A DNA stretch of 64,000 bases from Sarcophilus harrisii (Eukaryota > Chordata > Mammalia > Dasyuromorphia > Dasyuridae). The notes under the pieces were generated by a model. That model saw nothing but the letters and a program-made list of their open reading frames with translations. It ran no database searches and was not told where the DNA came from. The stretch is taken from positions 621,438,665 through 621,502,664 of the forward strand of contig NC_045427.1 in assembly GCF_902635505.1 (NCBI RefSeq), in the 5' to 3' direction. This document shows positions 1 to 11,069 of the stretch, one piece after another (positions within the stretch are counted from its first letter, which is position 1; each line of letters starts with the position of its first letter). Position numbers and translations under genes: made by a program.

Positions 1-34
1 ACACACACACACGCACACACACACATACACACAC
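1..34. repeat. (CA)n microsatellite at window edge
   Basis: Alternating AC run with two interruptions (acgc, acat). It starts at the first base, so its true length is unknown. Confidence 0.95.
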
Positions 35-330
35 TCCCTATCATTTGGATTAATACCATGATTGTATGTCCAATGTCCTCTATCTTTTAGTTCTTAAGAT
101 GGAGCTTTGCCATCATTTCCGATAAATGAAAATAAAATTAAGTGACTATTCATTCAATAGTACCACCACTATCAAATGATGCCTAACTTGCATTATGCTT
201 AGCTACTCTCTCCCTCACTCACTACAACTATTGTGGACTCAGACCTATTTATTCCATATACTTAATATTCTTCAATGTGTTTTCTTTTATCTAGTTCTTC
301 AGTCATCCTAATTCAAGTGCTCAGTATAGC

Positions 331-525
331 TGAGCCACAGACAAAATGTTGAATCTGGAATTCAAAGATTTTACTAAGTTTTAATCCCAGTTCTGTTACT
401 TTTCCTTAATGGATAGTCTTGGGGAATGAAAAGATGTCCTCAGTTTCCTCATCTTTAAAATGACAGATTTAGATTGAATGCACTCTAAAGTCCTTTCTAA
501 TTTTAATACTTATCTGATTATCTTC
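331..525 (+). repeat. MIR/CORE-SINE fragment
   Basis: Reads in MIR order: a degenerate B-box region (ttttaatcccagttctg), then the core tcagtttcctcatctttaaaatg, then a marsupial-type tail (agattgaatgcactctaaagtcctttctaa). Old and diverged. Confidence 0.75.
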
Positions 526-1075
526 TCTGATCACATCAAGACTCTTCCCATAATCTAACTCCCTCTCATTCTGCTTTCTTTCTCTTTCCTATTCTGTTTT
601 ACATATTACTGAGATGAGTCTTCCTAGAGCATAGTTCTGATCATGTCCTTTCACTCAGAGCCTCTACTGTGGAACTATTTCCCTCCCCCCCATTAGAATG
701 AACTTCTTTAACATGGCATTCAAAGCACTCACTGATATGATTCCAATCTTATTCAACATCTATAAAGCTATATCCCCTACTACTGTAGCCTTACAGGTTC
801 TCTAAATTCCCTGAAAATTGCATTATTCCCCAGTTTAAAGCTTGAGGGTTTGCAACTCCATAACTTTGCACATATGAGTCACTTTTTTTTAAATCCTCTG
901 TCCAGTATTCCAAACTCTTCCCCTCATTAAGGATCCAGCTCATATCCCAATACCTCCATGATGGGGTCTCTGATTCACCCAGGAAGGAGTACCTCCTTCT
1001 CCATATTCTCAGAGCAGGATACACTGCACTTATGGCTCTCATTACATTGTTTGTTTCCCTGGTCCTCTGTATCAT
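526..1075 (+). repeat. L2 LINE 3' region relic
   Basis: Contains L2-like phrases in order: a tcagagcctctactgtgg segment, atggcattcaaagcactcactgatatgattcc, and ccttacaggttctctaa. These resemble the L2 stretch that normally reads 'ggcattcaaggccctccatgatctggccc'. The open frame on the opposite strand here is chance. Confidence 0.55.
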
Positions 1076-2896
1076 AAAACCAGTTTGAAAGGAAAAAAAA
1101 TGAAATCTGAATAATTTATGGGTTAACTATGTGATTATTTTTGAATAGCATTTTGGGAAAAAATAGAATATAACAAAGCCATATCCAGGACTGGCCTTCA
1201 TCATGTAGTGACTACTACCAGGGGTTTTTGTAAGGTGACCTACCTAGGGGACTGTTCAATCTGAACAAAGTAAACTGGCTCTAAGTGGAGAACAATACAT
1301 CTGGAAGTGATCAAGGGCTTTTGAGAAATCATAGTGTCCTACCAATCTTTCTAATGAGATTCCTCAAACACACTCAGTGGAACGTAATTGTCTGTCTCAT
1401 TGCTTTATTGTTCTGCTTAAGGCCAAACATCTCTTGGTTTGGCTCCTCACTACAGCCAAGCCTGAACTAGTGTTAACCAATGGCATTGAGGGGAGGTGCT
1501 GGTAGTATTGGAAATTAGCCTTTAAAAGCCTGGATCTGGAAAGATATCAGATGTGACCATGAGCCTGGCACCCTCATATCTCATGTTTCCCTTCCATCCC
1601 TTGTAAGTCTCCTCCCTATATTATAGTTTCTCTATTATTAAAAGGGAATGCTTCAGGCAAATGATAGGGATCTTTCTATCTCCCATTGCTACAGAATGGC
1701 TGACCGAGCTATTGAACATACTCACTTGAGTAATCTGTTTCTCAAGGGTGCAATAAGAACATGGACTCTGCAGTAGTAAAAGTTAATGGAATCTTCTTGG
1801 TGTCTTCACTAGGGCCTCAAACACCACAGAAGTATAAAAGCATGTGATTCTATTGCAAGCACTGGGGAAAACTTTCCAGTTTACCATGCAGAAAACTTTT
1901 GGCCTCTTTCATATTCCTTACTGATGTATATTGGCAGGAAATATATGAGTACGATATATGTTTGTTTAGTGGAACTGGGACAATAGGACAGAAAGACTCT
2001 TATGAACTTTTCACAACATTTTCATTGATATAGCATTTTGAAGAGTTTAGTGGAGGGATCATTACCCTTCTTGGAGGTGAAAATATACCAAGAGCCTCCA
2101 ATCCAGCAGCAGATCAAGGATCGGCTCATGTTGCATGAAGTTTAAAGCTTTCTCAGCTGGCTACATTTACTTACTTCCATCCTCGGTCCCATCCTACCCT
2201 TCATGGGTGGGCTTATAGATTGTCCTCTTGGCTGGTTCTCAAGCCAACTGCACCCACTCACATCTGATACCTCAAGGAGAATTATTTCTCAGACCTCTGG
2301 CTAAGAGGCAGACCTCTTAGCTTACAGAATGGGTCCTGCTACTCTTCGTTACTGTAGAGAAGTACAGTGTAGGAGCAGGCTCTTGAGATCTTCTTATCAT
2401 CATCCCTACAGGACCAAAAATCAGGTGGAAATGATGCATATAGTGTACACTGCTCCCTTGTTCCTCTCTCTGTAAAGCATGATGTCTTTTTTGCTTCCAT
2501 TCTTATATGACTTATATCATGCTATTTTTAGCTCATGGTGAGGTTAAAGATCAAAACATGGAAGCTCTATGCACAAAGTGCTGGCAGCATAGAATGTTAG
2601 AAGGTTAGCCAATAAGAGTGATCTCAAAATCTGAGAAGCTAGAAACCACAGAGTACCCTACTCCTGTGTGTCAAACTCTAGCCAACCAGATTAAATCCTT
2701 TATGGATTGCTTGCCCAGAAGAGGCCATAGGCATTCCCTTTGTTGGCACGGTTAGCAAGGAGTGGCCCTGTAGCATCCCAGGAGCTGTTTTATGGCATTT
2801 GGATTTAGAATCAGTAGTGGGACTGAAATTAAAACCACTAAGAGTCAATATTCTTTAAAATATGTGCTATGGCCATATTGCCCTTTCAGAGAATCG

Positions 2897-2898
<2 letters not shown>
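1076..2898. other. Unassigned non-coding stretch
   Basis: I recognise no gene or repeat family here. Around 1470-1640 there is a CCAAT box, a TTAAAAG box and an attaaa motif spaced as in a retroviral LTR, but I could not define ends. A perfect 9-bp hairpin lies at 2300-2321. Confidence 0.4.

Positions 2899-2940
<42 letters not shown>
2899..2940. repeat. (GT)n microsatellite
   Basis: About 20 GT units with a single GC interruption near the 3' end. Confidence 0.97.
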
Positions 2941-2941
<1 letters not shown>

Positions 2942-3631
2942 TAAGCACAACTAGCCAAGAAATCCAAAAATTGTGCATGTTTCTCAGATAGAAACATCTG
3001 GATAATGTCCTTAGCAATTGAAGTTGACACTGTTGAACCATTCAAAGCAAGGGCTGAACAGTATGGTGGGTTTTACTTGCAAGAGTGACCAGAGAGAGAG
3101 GCAGTTAGGGAAGGACAAGGTAGTAGAAGAGGTCATAGTTGGAAGCAGAGGGAGGACAAAGGTAGAATGGTTAGAAAAGAAGGAATAAATTAGGAGGGGA
3201 AGGAAAATTCCCCTAGAGTACACATGGCAGAAGAGAATCCCAATAAAGAATAAATCTTTATGTGTGGAACCAACTTTTCTTCCAGCGAAACTGTTACCTC
3301 TAGGACAATGAAAGTCACAGAAAAGGTCACAGCTGGTTGTCATTGTGCTTTCTTCTTATAATGACTTAAAAGAATGCCTAACAGTCCCAGAAGAGTGAAA
3401 GATGAGGGTTGGGTTAATGCTATGTGTAGATTAAGAGCTTTGTCACTGCCTGGTTAGTTCAGTTATCACAAGGGACTGATCCTCCAAATTCTGCCCTGAA
3501 CAACTAATAAAGAGTTACTTATGGAACCTTTCCCCTTGTAACTGCATTTGAACTTCAGCAGAGGCAACTCCTCCAATTTCTCCATGTATTAGTGAGAAGC
3601 AGATTAGGGCATGGAATTAGCTCTTTGGGTC
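2941..3631. other. Unassigned non-coding stretch
   Basis: No gene or repeat recognised. A 110-codon open frame on the minus strand (3011-3343) has no recognisable domain, no family resemblance and is Phe/Ser/Leu-rich, as expected from chance in this base composition. Confidence 0.4.
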
Positions 3632-3825
3632 CTCAGGATCATAGAGTTAGAGGAACTTGAGCTCAAGAAGATTTCAGAGATCAACAAAGTCAAAGATCTC
3701 AAGTGAAATGAGACCCTGAGAGTGGAAATGATTTGTCTAAGGTAAAAAGTGAGTAGTAAGTTTGAGGTTAGAAATCAACTTTTCTTGCTTAACTACCATA
3801 TGACTTGGAGCTACCACCTCCCTAG
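3632..3825 (-). repeat. MIR/CORE-SINE (marsupial type)
   Basis: Reverse-oriented SINE. It begins ggatcatagagttagaggaa (complement of the SINE tail), passes through the complement of the core (gagaccctgagag...aaatgatttgtctaaggt) and ends at ccacctccctag, the complement of the ctagggaggtgg head. Confidence 0.7.
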
Positions 3826-3844
3826 TTATGTTAAACTTAACTGT

Positions 3845-3970
3845 ATCCATGTTACCCTTCCCAAAAAAATGTAAGCTCTTTCACTGCAGGGATGATCTCT
3901 ATTTCTTACTGTTAGTGATCCCTTACTTAGCTCTGTGCTTGGAAAATAAATGTTTAATAAGTGCTTTCAC
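3845..3970 (+). repeat. L2 3' end
   Basis: Reads gtaagctctttcactgcaggg ... tagctctgtgcttgg ... aataaatgtttaataagtgctt, the standard L2 terminal order (gtaagctcc-ttgagggcaggg ... agcacagtgcctggca ... taataaatgctt). Confidence 0.65.
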
Positions 3971-4559
3971 CCCATTTCTCCATCCTTCTTATCTTCTTTA
4001 CCTCTTTTTCTTCCAACTCTTATGATTCCCCTTTAAGTTATAAAACAAACTAAACATTCAACTAAATTTTGATTTAAACTTTGGGATAAAGAAAACAAAA
4101 CATATTTTCAGGTAATCTCTCTTCATTTCTTAATCTGATCCACATAGTCCTTAGATTTCATAGCCTAGAAAAACATCCTCTTTCCATTTGCACAAATACC
4201 TTATAAGGTTATTGGAGAAGCAAAAAATATGTGTGAGTCACTTTACAAAATTTAAAACACCCTAAAATGTCAGCTATCAATATTTTATTTTTATCCTTAT
4301 GTTTGATGTAGTTTAAATAAAATTGATTCATAGATGTCACTCTTTTATTCTTAATTTGTGTGTGTGTGTTGAGTACTCAATAAATTATTTTCCAGGCAAT
4401 TCAATGATTGACTTTTGTAGCTAATTGGAAATGTTGGCAGAAAAGCTCATTTTTCTTCTTATTATTTTTTTTTGTAAAATCACTGAAAATATCTTCAGGA
4501 CAAATTCAGTAATAAACAGTGGTGACATTATGTAGTTCTTCCTACTCCCAAAGGACTTA
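3971..4559. other. Unassigned AT-rich stretch
   Basis: AT-rich DNA with a short (GT)5 run near 4360. Nothing recognised. Confidence 0.4.
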
Positions 4560-4855
4560 AAATTTTCCTTCCCCTCCTCATCCTCATTCTCCTCCTTATC
4601 TTTCTTGTTCTTGTTCTTTTTGTTTCTTCTTCTTTCTCTTCCTCTTCCTCCTTCTTTTATATCTTCATATTATTCTGTCTTCTTTTATGTCTTCAATCTT
4701 TCTTCTTGTTCTTGTCCTCTTCCTCCTCCTCCTTTTCCTTCTCCTCCTCCTCCTCCTCCTCCTCTTCCTCCTCCTCCTCCTCCTCTTCTTCTTCTTTTTT
4801 TCTTCCTTCTCCTCCTTCTCCTAGTCCTCCTCCTCAATCTCCCCTGTCTCTTTCT
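4560..4855. repeat. (TCC)n/(TTC)n polypyrimidine tract
   Basis: About 300 bases almost free of purines on this strand, with pure (TCC)n between about 4725 and 4790. Open frames on both strands (poly-Pro/Leu, poly-Ser, poly-Arg/Gly) are artefacts of the repeat. Confidence 0.95.
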
Positions 4856-6034
4856 TTTATCACTATTTTGACTTTCTACTTTTTTCATAAGTAGAGGCAT
4901 AAGGTGAATTGAAGACATAGGAAGAAAAGATGAGCTAGGTTAATGAGAAAGATAACATATCCAAATAAATTCAAATGATGGATTTTCATGTCCAAAAATA
5001 TCATCATTAGACTTGTGATGCTTTGTTCTGAGCTTAACTATGATAGGCCACTGAGGAAATATAGGTTATCACTTCAACTTCCTGGCTTTAGGAGAACTGT
5101 ATGTTTTGGCACTCCAGTGGAATAACCTAAAGGTACCAGGATTACTTGGAAACCTTTAAAAAAATTGAAGAAATGTTCAGTAGAATATCTTTTCCCCCTT
5201 ACAGGAATGAGAGATCAGTTTTCCTTTTCCCCCAATTTGTCAAATTCACTCCATTCTCCCCTCAAATTCTATCACAATTCTATAGTTACTGTGAAGATGG
5301 AATTAATTTAAATAAAGACTGGGTAGACTTCAACACTCTCTAATATCAGGTCAAGTCCTCTTAACAATTCACAAAAAAAAATACCGATTTTGAATGGTGT
5401 TTTTAGTTCATTATAACCTCAGAGAATTGAAGAGTATTACTTTTTATCATGACTTGTAAAATAAGCTTACTTACATGTATAATATCCACACATCTTCACT
5501 GGAAGTCTAGCCTGTTATCCAAATGTTCTTCAGACTATGGGGTCCATGGTAGGACTCAATGGTTTAATCCTTGTTGTTCTAGGGATTCAAATGTTTTCCT
5601 GTGACTTGACTCCCAAACTTCCATGAAACACTAAACAGAAATCATCCATTGTTTTTTTCCAATGTAACATAAGCAAAAATTAGCTTTGTGCTGCAAATAA
5701 TCCTAATTAACTATATAAAAGCATAACAAAAACTATCAGGAGAATCACATTTAGTTGTAATAATTCATTGCAGGACATTGGCATATTGTTTTCTTTTTGG
5801 ATATCAATTTGCTTTACATACAAAAAAAGGAAATAAAATACTGTAATTATTGTAGTCACTTGAGACTCTCAAGTCTTGGCTTTAATTTCCAAATCTTTCA
5901 TCTCTTCATTTTAGTTGTGTCTAATAGTGCCAAAACATCTGGATAGAAAAAAGAAAAAAAACCTTTGTCAAATTTTAGGCTGAGATAACTGACTAGATTC
6001 TTGGAAATGCTGGAATTAGGGGACCTTCTTGCTA
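4856..6034. other. Unassigned non-coding stretch
   Basis: No gene or repeat family recognised. AT-rich with scattered homopolymer runs. Confidence 0.4.
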
Positions 6035-6215
6035 GTGGGGAAAGCAGAACAATTTTCATCCAAAGACCCAAGTTCAAATCATTGCTCCACCATTTACTAC
6101 CTGTGACTGGGACAAATCATTTAATTCTTTTGGGTTTCATCTCCTTTCTCTCTAAAATGAAGAGGTATGAATTTATCTGTATAGTTTTTGCCCCACTTCA
6201 GGAATAATATCTTTC
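6035..6215 (+). repeat. MIR/CORE-SINE fragment
   Basis: Contains aagttcaaatcattgctcc (B-box region), ccatttactacctgtgactggga and a degraded core (tttcatctcctttctctctaaaatgaag). Confidence 0.65.
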
Positions 6216-6429
6216 TTACCTTAGGTTTTGAAAAAAGTAGACTTCAGAAGGTTCAGAGAAATGATAAGTAGGATGTTATGAAAAAAAAAAAACATTCTGC
6301 TGGAGCAATCAATCATCTAAGGAGGGATTATCAAATATAAAATTCTGAAAACAGAAAATAAAACAATTTTGAGGTAGAGAAAAAGGGATAACAGTTTATA
6401 GAGACTAATATAAATGTGCAGGAAAGTCA

Positions 6430-7540
6430 TTAAATAACAGATATTATTTATTTAAAATCATGCACAGTATTTCCATATTTATTATATCAGAAAAAAGCAA
6501 AAAAGGAAAAAGAAAGAAGTAAGGAAAGTAAAAAGAAGAAAGAAAATGTACTTCAATTTGCACTGAGTTCATTAGTTCTTTTTCTTAAGGTGGATAGCAT
6601 TTGTTAATCAGGCATCATGTAGAATTGTCTCAGATCATTGTATTATTCCAAGCATCAATGTCTTTTTCAATTGATCATCATCACAACATTGTTGTACATC
6701 ACTGTGCATGATGATCTCCCAGGTCTTTTCATTTCACTTTGCATCAGTTCATATAGGTCTTGCCTTTTTTTTCTGAAGCTGTTTCATCATTTCTTATAGA
6801 ACAAGAATACTCTAACACAATCATATACTGCAATATGTTCAGTCATTCCCAATTTGATAATCATCCCATAAATTTTCAATTCTTTTCCAATATAAAAATA
6901 TCTGCTATAGACATTTTTCTATATATATATTGCTTCCTTTTTCTTTGATCTCTTTAGGGTACAACTTGATGGGGCAATAGATAGTGAAATGGGCCCAGAG
7001 TCAAAAAGACCAGAATTCGAATCCAGTTTCAGCCACTTATTAGTTGTATGGCCCTGGGTAAGTCACTTAATGTGGTTGCTCCAGATTTTTTTAATCTGTG
7101 AAAATGCATAGGAGAAAGAAATGGAAAACCACTTTACTATTTTAGTCAAGAAAAACACCCAAAAGGGGTTACAAAAAGTTAGACATGATTGAAAATGACT
7201 AAAAACAAAACAAAACAAAAACTCAAATAATGGTATTGCTAGCTCAAAGGGGTATGCACAGTTTTATAGCACTTATAAATGGTTCCAAATTCTTCTTCCA
7301 AATTATTGGATCAATTCACAGCTCCACCTATAATTTATTAGTGAACCTATTTTCCCTCATCCCTTCCAGTATTTGTCATTTCTAATAGGTATTATGTGAT
7401 ACCTTAGAGTTCTTTTAATTTACATTTCTCTAATCAATATTTAGAATGTTTTATATGAATAAAAATACCTTTTATTTTCTCTTTTGAAAACTACCTATCT
7501 ATATCCTTTATCAACTGGTTGAATTGGTTCACTTAGCTCA
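6430..7540 (-). mobile_element. L1 LINE 3' end, interrupted by a SINE
   Basis: Antisense of the marsupial L1 3' UTR and ORF2 C-terminal region. Recognisable blocks in order: gtggatagcatttg, tcatttcactttgcatcagttcatatagg, acaatcatatactgcaatatgttcag, ggtattgctagctcaaaggggtatgcacag, gttccaaattcttcttccaaattattggatca, and tttacatttctctaatcaat. A tailed SINE at about 6966-7222 splits it. No open frame survives and divergence is high, so this is an old copy. Confidence 0.8.
6966..7222 (+). mobile_element. Marsupial tailed tRNA-derived SINE
   Basis: The head gatggggcaatagatagtgaa is the A-box side. ccagaattcgaatcc is a good B box. Then come a middle (gtatggccctgggtaagtcactta) and the family tail: ggagaaagaaatggaaaaccac, then gttagacatgattgaaaatgac, and an A-rich end (aaaacaaaacaaaac). 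Inserted into the L1 at 6430-7540. Family is WSINE/Mar-like; exact name not resolved. Confidence 0.8.
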
Positions 7541-8194
7541 CAATGAAGATTTAAATGCTTTTTCTCTTTTCTATTTTTTCTTTGTTTTTAACATGGATAA
7601 TTCAGAAATATGTTTTACATATTTACATGTTAGTAAAGGAAGCAGTTATCACCAAGACTGCATTCCTTTGTTAAGTTGGACTAACTTTATTTTCCTTATT
7701 GATAGTGACCCTTGACTGATCTGGGGAATTCTGTAGCTAATGTTTATTTGGATTTTCTGATAAAGTCTACCAAGTTAATCTCATGGACAAGACAGAAAAA
7801 CTGATTAGGTAAAGAGGAGAGTTAAATGCACACAGAACTGGCTGAATGGTTGGCCCCTAAGAGAAGCTCTCGTTGACTTGGCAGAAAGTTTCAGGTCCAG
7901 TCTTCCAAGGTATATGCTCATTTATTTTTATCAGTCACTTGGATTGGGGTACGGATGTTATGCTTATTAAATTTACAGATGACAAAGATTAGGGAGATGG
8001 TTAATATATTGAATGACAGAATCAGAATTCAAAAAGGCTAGATAGTTGAGTTGGATTTAATAAAAAATAAATTTATTATAGATGAAAAACTTGCATCATA
8101 AATTTTAGATGGAAGATAATTATTTTGAAAAGGATCTGGTGGTTTAAGAAGATTGCAAGTTCATTTTGAGTTAATGATATGATATGACTAGCAG

Positions 8195-8515
8195 GCTGGT
8201 GCAAGAGAACCTAAGAGAAGATTATTTCTCCATGCCTAGAATTTTTTTCCCCTTTCCATCTCTTCCTCTGGCTTCCCTGGATGTTTTCAAGTTCTCATTA
8301 AAATCCCAGCTTCAGGAAATCCCTTTCTTGATTCCCCTTTACACCAGTCCCTTCCTTTTGTTGATTATCTCTAATTTACCCAGTATACAAGCACACTGGC
8401 CTGTATACAGTTATCTGCATTTTATCTGCCCCATTATACTGTGGAGTTTATTGAGAGCTGGGATTTTCTTTTTTCTCTGTATTCCCAGTGCTTAGCACTG
8501 GTTCTGGAATATGTT
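8195..8515 (+). repeat. L2 3' end
   Basis: Reads caggaaatccctttcttgattcc, ccttttgttgattatctctaattt, cccattatactgtggagtttattgagagctggg and cccagtgcttagcactgg, the L2 3' terminal order. It sits inside the L3/CR1 relic. Confidence 0.75.
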
Positions 8516-9139
8516 TAATTGTTGTTGTTTTTCTTGCTTCTCCAAATAGAACCAATAACATCAGAAGGGTGACATCTTGACTAACAAGGGAATTGGATTT
8601 AAATGAGGCTTGAAAAGTTATCTCATCATTGTCTCCTACAGACCATCTGAGTCTAGTGACAAGGCATAAGTCAGGATGACTGATGATCCAGGATATATTG
8701 AGAGACCTTGGCCTTTTTAAGTTAAAGTCTTGGGTTTTTTGGTCTGCGGCAATATCCATTTAGTGATTAAAGGCTAGGTAGGAATTGTGGCAAAAGACAG
8801 CCTGGTTTGCCTTCTTTAAAGAATCATTCTGGGAGAAGAAGACCTTCAAAGTTTCTGATCAGAACAGAAACAAATACTATTTGCACTCACTCTGAGCCAT
8901 CAAAACCTAAACAATGAGCAAATGAGACTTGAACCGAACCTATTATTGGCGAATAATAATAATAATAATCTGGCGAGCCAGAGTAATTTGAGTTAAAAGA
9001 TATAGTCAAGTCCATTTTAACCCAAATGGACTTTGTCAAAGCCTCTTTTTTCAGAACTATATTTCAAGGAATCATAAATAAAAACTTCATGATAAAAGCT
9101 TATTGATTGACTGGATAATCCAGTTTTCGGCCATGGTAA
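8516..9139. other. Unassigned stretch inside the L3/CR1 relic
   Basis: Not recognised. It contains an (AAT)6 microsatellite at 8952-8969. It may be a further insertion or degraded L3 sequence. Confidence 0.4.
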
Positions 9140-9394
9140 AACTAATTGGCTTATGTTGTTCAGTTCTAAGCAATCCATTTTTTTAAACAGGCATTAATAA
9201 ATTAGAGTATATATAGATTAAAATGATGAATTATTTCTAGATCATTAAATATGAAAATTGGTTACAAAAACTGAAGGAAGTTAGCTTGAAGAAGAGAAGA
9301 TAGGGAAGATATGATAACTATCATCAAGTACTTTACATTAAGTGTTATTCAGAGTAGGAATATAATTTGTTTTGTTTGACTAGATTCAAGGAGA

Positions 9395-9892
9395 GAAACA
9401 AGTACTTATCATGCCTACTATGTGTCAGTTATGGGGAAGCTAGGTGGTGCATTGGACAGAACACTGGGCCTGGAGTCAGAAACAGTGGAACTCAATCTGA
9501 CCTCATACACTTACTAGCAACTATGGGAAAGTACTTACTCCTGACTAAAAACTGGAGAAGGAAGTGGCAAACCATTCCAGTATCTTTGCTTAGAAAACTC
9601 CATGGTCTACAGGGTCATGAAGAGTCAGATATGACTAAATAATTGAAGAGCAACAACTATGTGATAGGTATTATGTAAATGCTTTACCCAAAATATCTCA
9701 TTTGATCCCTTCAACCACCCTGGGAGATAAGTGCTATCATCCCCATTTTACAGATGGGGAAACTGAGGAAAACAGAGGTGAAATGACTTCCCCAGGATCA
9801 CATAGCTAATAACTTTCTGAGTCTATATTCAAACTCAAGTTTTTCTGACTCCAGACTCAGCATTCTATCTACTGCACTGCCTAGCTATCAGG
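9395..9892 (-). repeat. MIR, split by a younger SINE
   Basis: The complement of the MIR 3' end (agtacttatcatgcctactatgtgtcag) is cut at 9433 and resumes at 9656. It then runs through catttgatcccttcaaccaccctgggaga, ccccattttacagatgggg, aactgaggaaaacagagg and finally ctactgcactgcctagc, the complement of the head. Confidence 0.85.
9434..9655 (+). mobile_element. Marsupial tailed SINE inserted in a MIR
   Basis: Near-complete copy: head gggaagctaggtggtgcattgg, actgggcctggagtcagaa, a degraded B box, then the family tail gagaaggaagtggcaaacca, catgaagagtcagatatgact. It is flanked by a decayed target-site duplication (9417-9433 actatgtgtcagttatg; 9656-9672 actatgtgataggtatt), and both copies fit the interrupted MIR. 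Younger than that MIR. Confidence 0.88.
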
Positions 9893-9995
9893 ATATGATC
9901 TGAGGATTTTTCTGACTTGGCAATTCTACCTTCTTGCTTTCTTTCTTCTGAGAGAAATTAACATCTTACTATTATGTTAATAATTATTAATTGTG

Positions 9996-10207
9996 GCCGG
10001 GCGTGGTGGCGCGCGCCTGTAGTCCTAGCTACTCGGGAGGCTGAGGCTGGAGGATCGCTTGAGCCCAGGAGTTCTGGGCTGCCGTGTGCTATGCCGATCG
10101 GGTGGCCGCACTAAGTTCGGCATCAATATGGTGACCCCCTGGGAACGGGGGACCACCAGGTTGCCTAAGGAGGGGTGAACCGGCCCAGGTCGGAAACGGA
10201 GCAGGTC
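9996..10207 (+). pseudogene. RN7SL: Tailless 7SL (SRP) RNA retropseudogene
   Basis: Starts exactly at the 7SL RNA 5' end (gccgggcg...) and follows 7SL through the 5' Alu domain and into the S domain (gctatgccgatcgggtg, gttcggcatcaatatggtga, aaggaggggtgaaccgg, ggtcggaaacgg). It stops at gagcaggtc, roughly 90 bases short of the mature 3' end, with no poly(A). A 17-bp direct repeat, AATAATTATTAATTGTG, flanks it at 9979-9995 and 10208-10224. The AA that follows the break in 7SL could belong to either side. About a dozen differences from the human RNA as I remember it, and many CpGs kept, suggest a fairly recent insertion. Not a functional gene, because the 3' part of the S domain and the Alu-domain 3' strand are missing. 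Confidence 0.96.
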
Positions 10208-10224
10208 AATAATTATTAATTGTG

Positions 10225-10847
10225 ATCCACCCTTTTCCCTTCATTTTCTGTAAAGGTCCAACTCCTATTAAGATCAGTCAGTGTCAGAAGGGCATGGCTG
10301 ATTGATGAGATTGCTCTAGCCTTCAAGAAACATGATCATCAATTTTGGGCAGAACCCTACTCAACTAGAAGACCTAATTTTTATTTAGAGGATAAACAGA
10401 ATCCAGTCTGGATGCTGGATGAGCCCTTATCCCAAGGGAAGGAACCCCTATCTTCGGTTTCCTCCATTAGAGTTTAGGGTGGTCAAACTCATGAAAGAGA
10501 AAACCAGTCAGAGACATCCTGATGGAAATGGCTTTCCCTGCCCAGACTGCTGTAGAGTGTTGAAATCATGTTCTCAGTAGGAGGAGTTAAAGACTTTTAG
10601 CCTACTTCTTCATTAAATGTCCACCAATAGGGTTGATTTTTACATTTGAGGGGAATTCCATTACAGAAGCTGTATTTAAGGCATTCCAAGGCCTCCCTTG
10701 AAGTCTTTGATTGTCAAAAGAAACTACTGACCACCATTTTATTGATTGCTGTTTTAGCCTAATTTACAAATTAATTATTAATTACATAGAAATTCTTTAT
10801 CATGGGGTTTTCATTCTTCTCACTTCCTAAACTTTCTTCTTTGATCC
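10225..10847. other. Unassigned, possibly LTR-derived stretch
   Basis: Contains a CCAAT box (accaataggg), about 45 bases later a TATA-like box (gtatttaagg), and moderately higher GC, the arrangement of a retroviral LTR U3. No TG...CA ends, polyadenylation signal or duplication were found, so this stays a guess. Confidence 0.2.
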
Positions 10848-10985
10848 TTAGAGTCCATATGATTCAACCTCTTATTTGGGTCCAGAAAGATAAAGTGATT
10901 TTCCCCCAGTTACACATATAGTAAGGGGCAGAGAGGAGATTAAAACACTATTCTTCTGAATTCCATATTTAGCACTCTTTTTTAC
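10848..10985 (-). repeat. MIR fragment
   Basis: Complement of MIR core and B-box side: gtccagaaagataaagtgattttcccccagttacacatatagtaagg, then aattccatatttagcac. Confidence 0.55.
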
Positions 10986-11069
10986 TATTCCATACTACAA
11001 AAAAAAAAAAAAATAACAACCCAAGAGCATAACTTCCTGATGAAATTTGTAATCCTATTCGAAACTCTT

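Larger units (their letters stand above)
7715..9416 (+). repeat. L3/CR1 LINE relic, interrupted
   Basis: Segment 1 (about 7715-8190) reads tttttatcagtcacttgg, aaatttacagatgacaaag, atgacagaatcag, gaaaaggatctggtggttt and gattgcaagttcattttgagtta, in the order of the CR1/L3 reverse-transcriptase C-terminal half. Segment 2 (about 9140-9416) continues with gttgttcagttctaagca, then agcttgaagaagagaagat and ttgttttgtttgac. Between them lie an L2 3' end and about 600 unassigned bases. Confidence 0.7.

Noticed and set aside
1280-1800. Solo retroviral LTR
   Set aside because: CCAAT, TATA-like and attaaa motifs are spaced suggestively, but no TG...CA ends or target duplication were found.
4605-4918. Proline/leucine-, serine- and arginine/glycine-rich ORFs
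   Set aside because: All are translations of a (TCC)n tract in different frames.
9996-10207. A functional 7SL/SRP RNA gene
   Set aside because: The 3' third of the RNA is missing and insertion duplications flank it, so it is a retrocopy.
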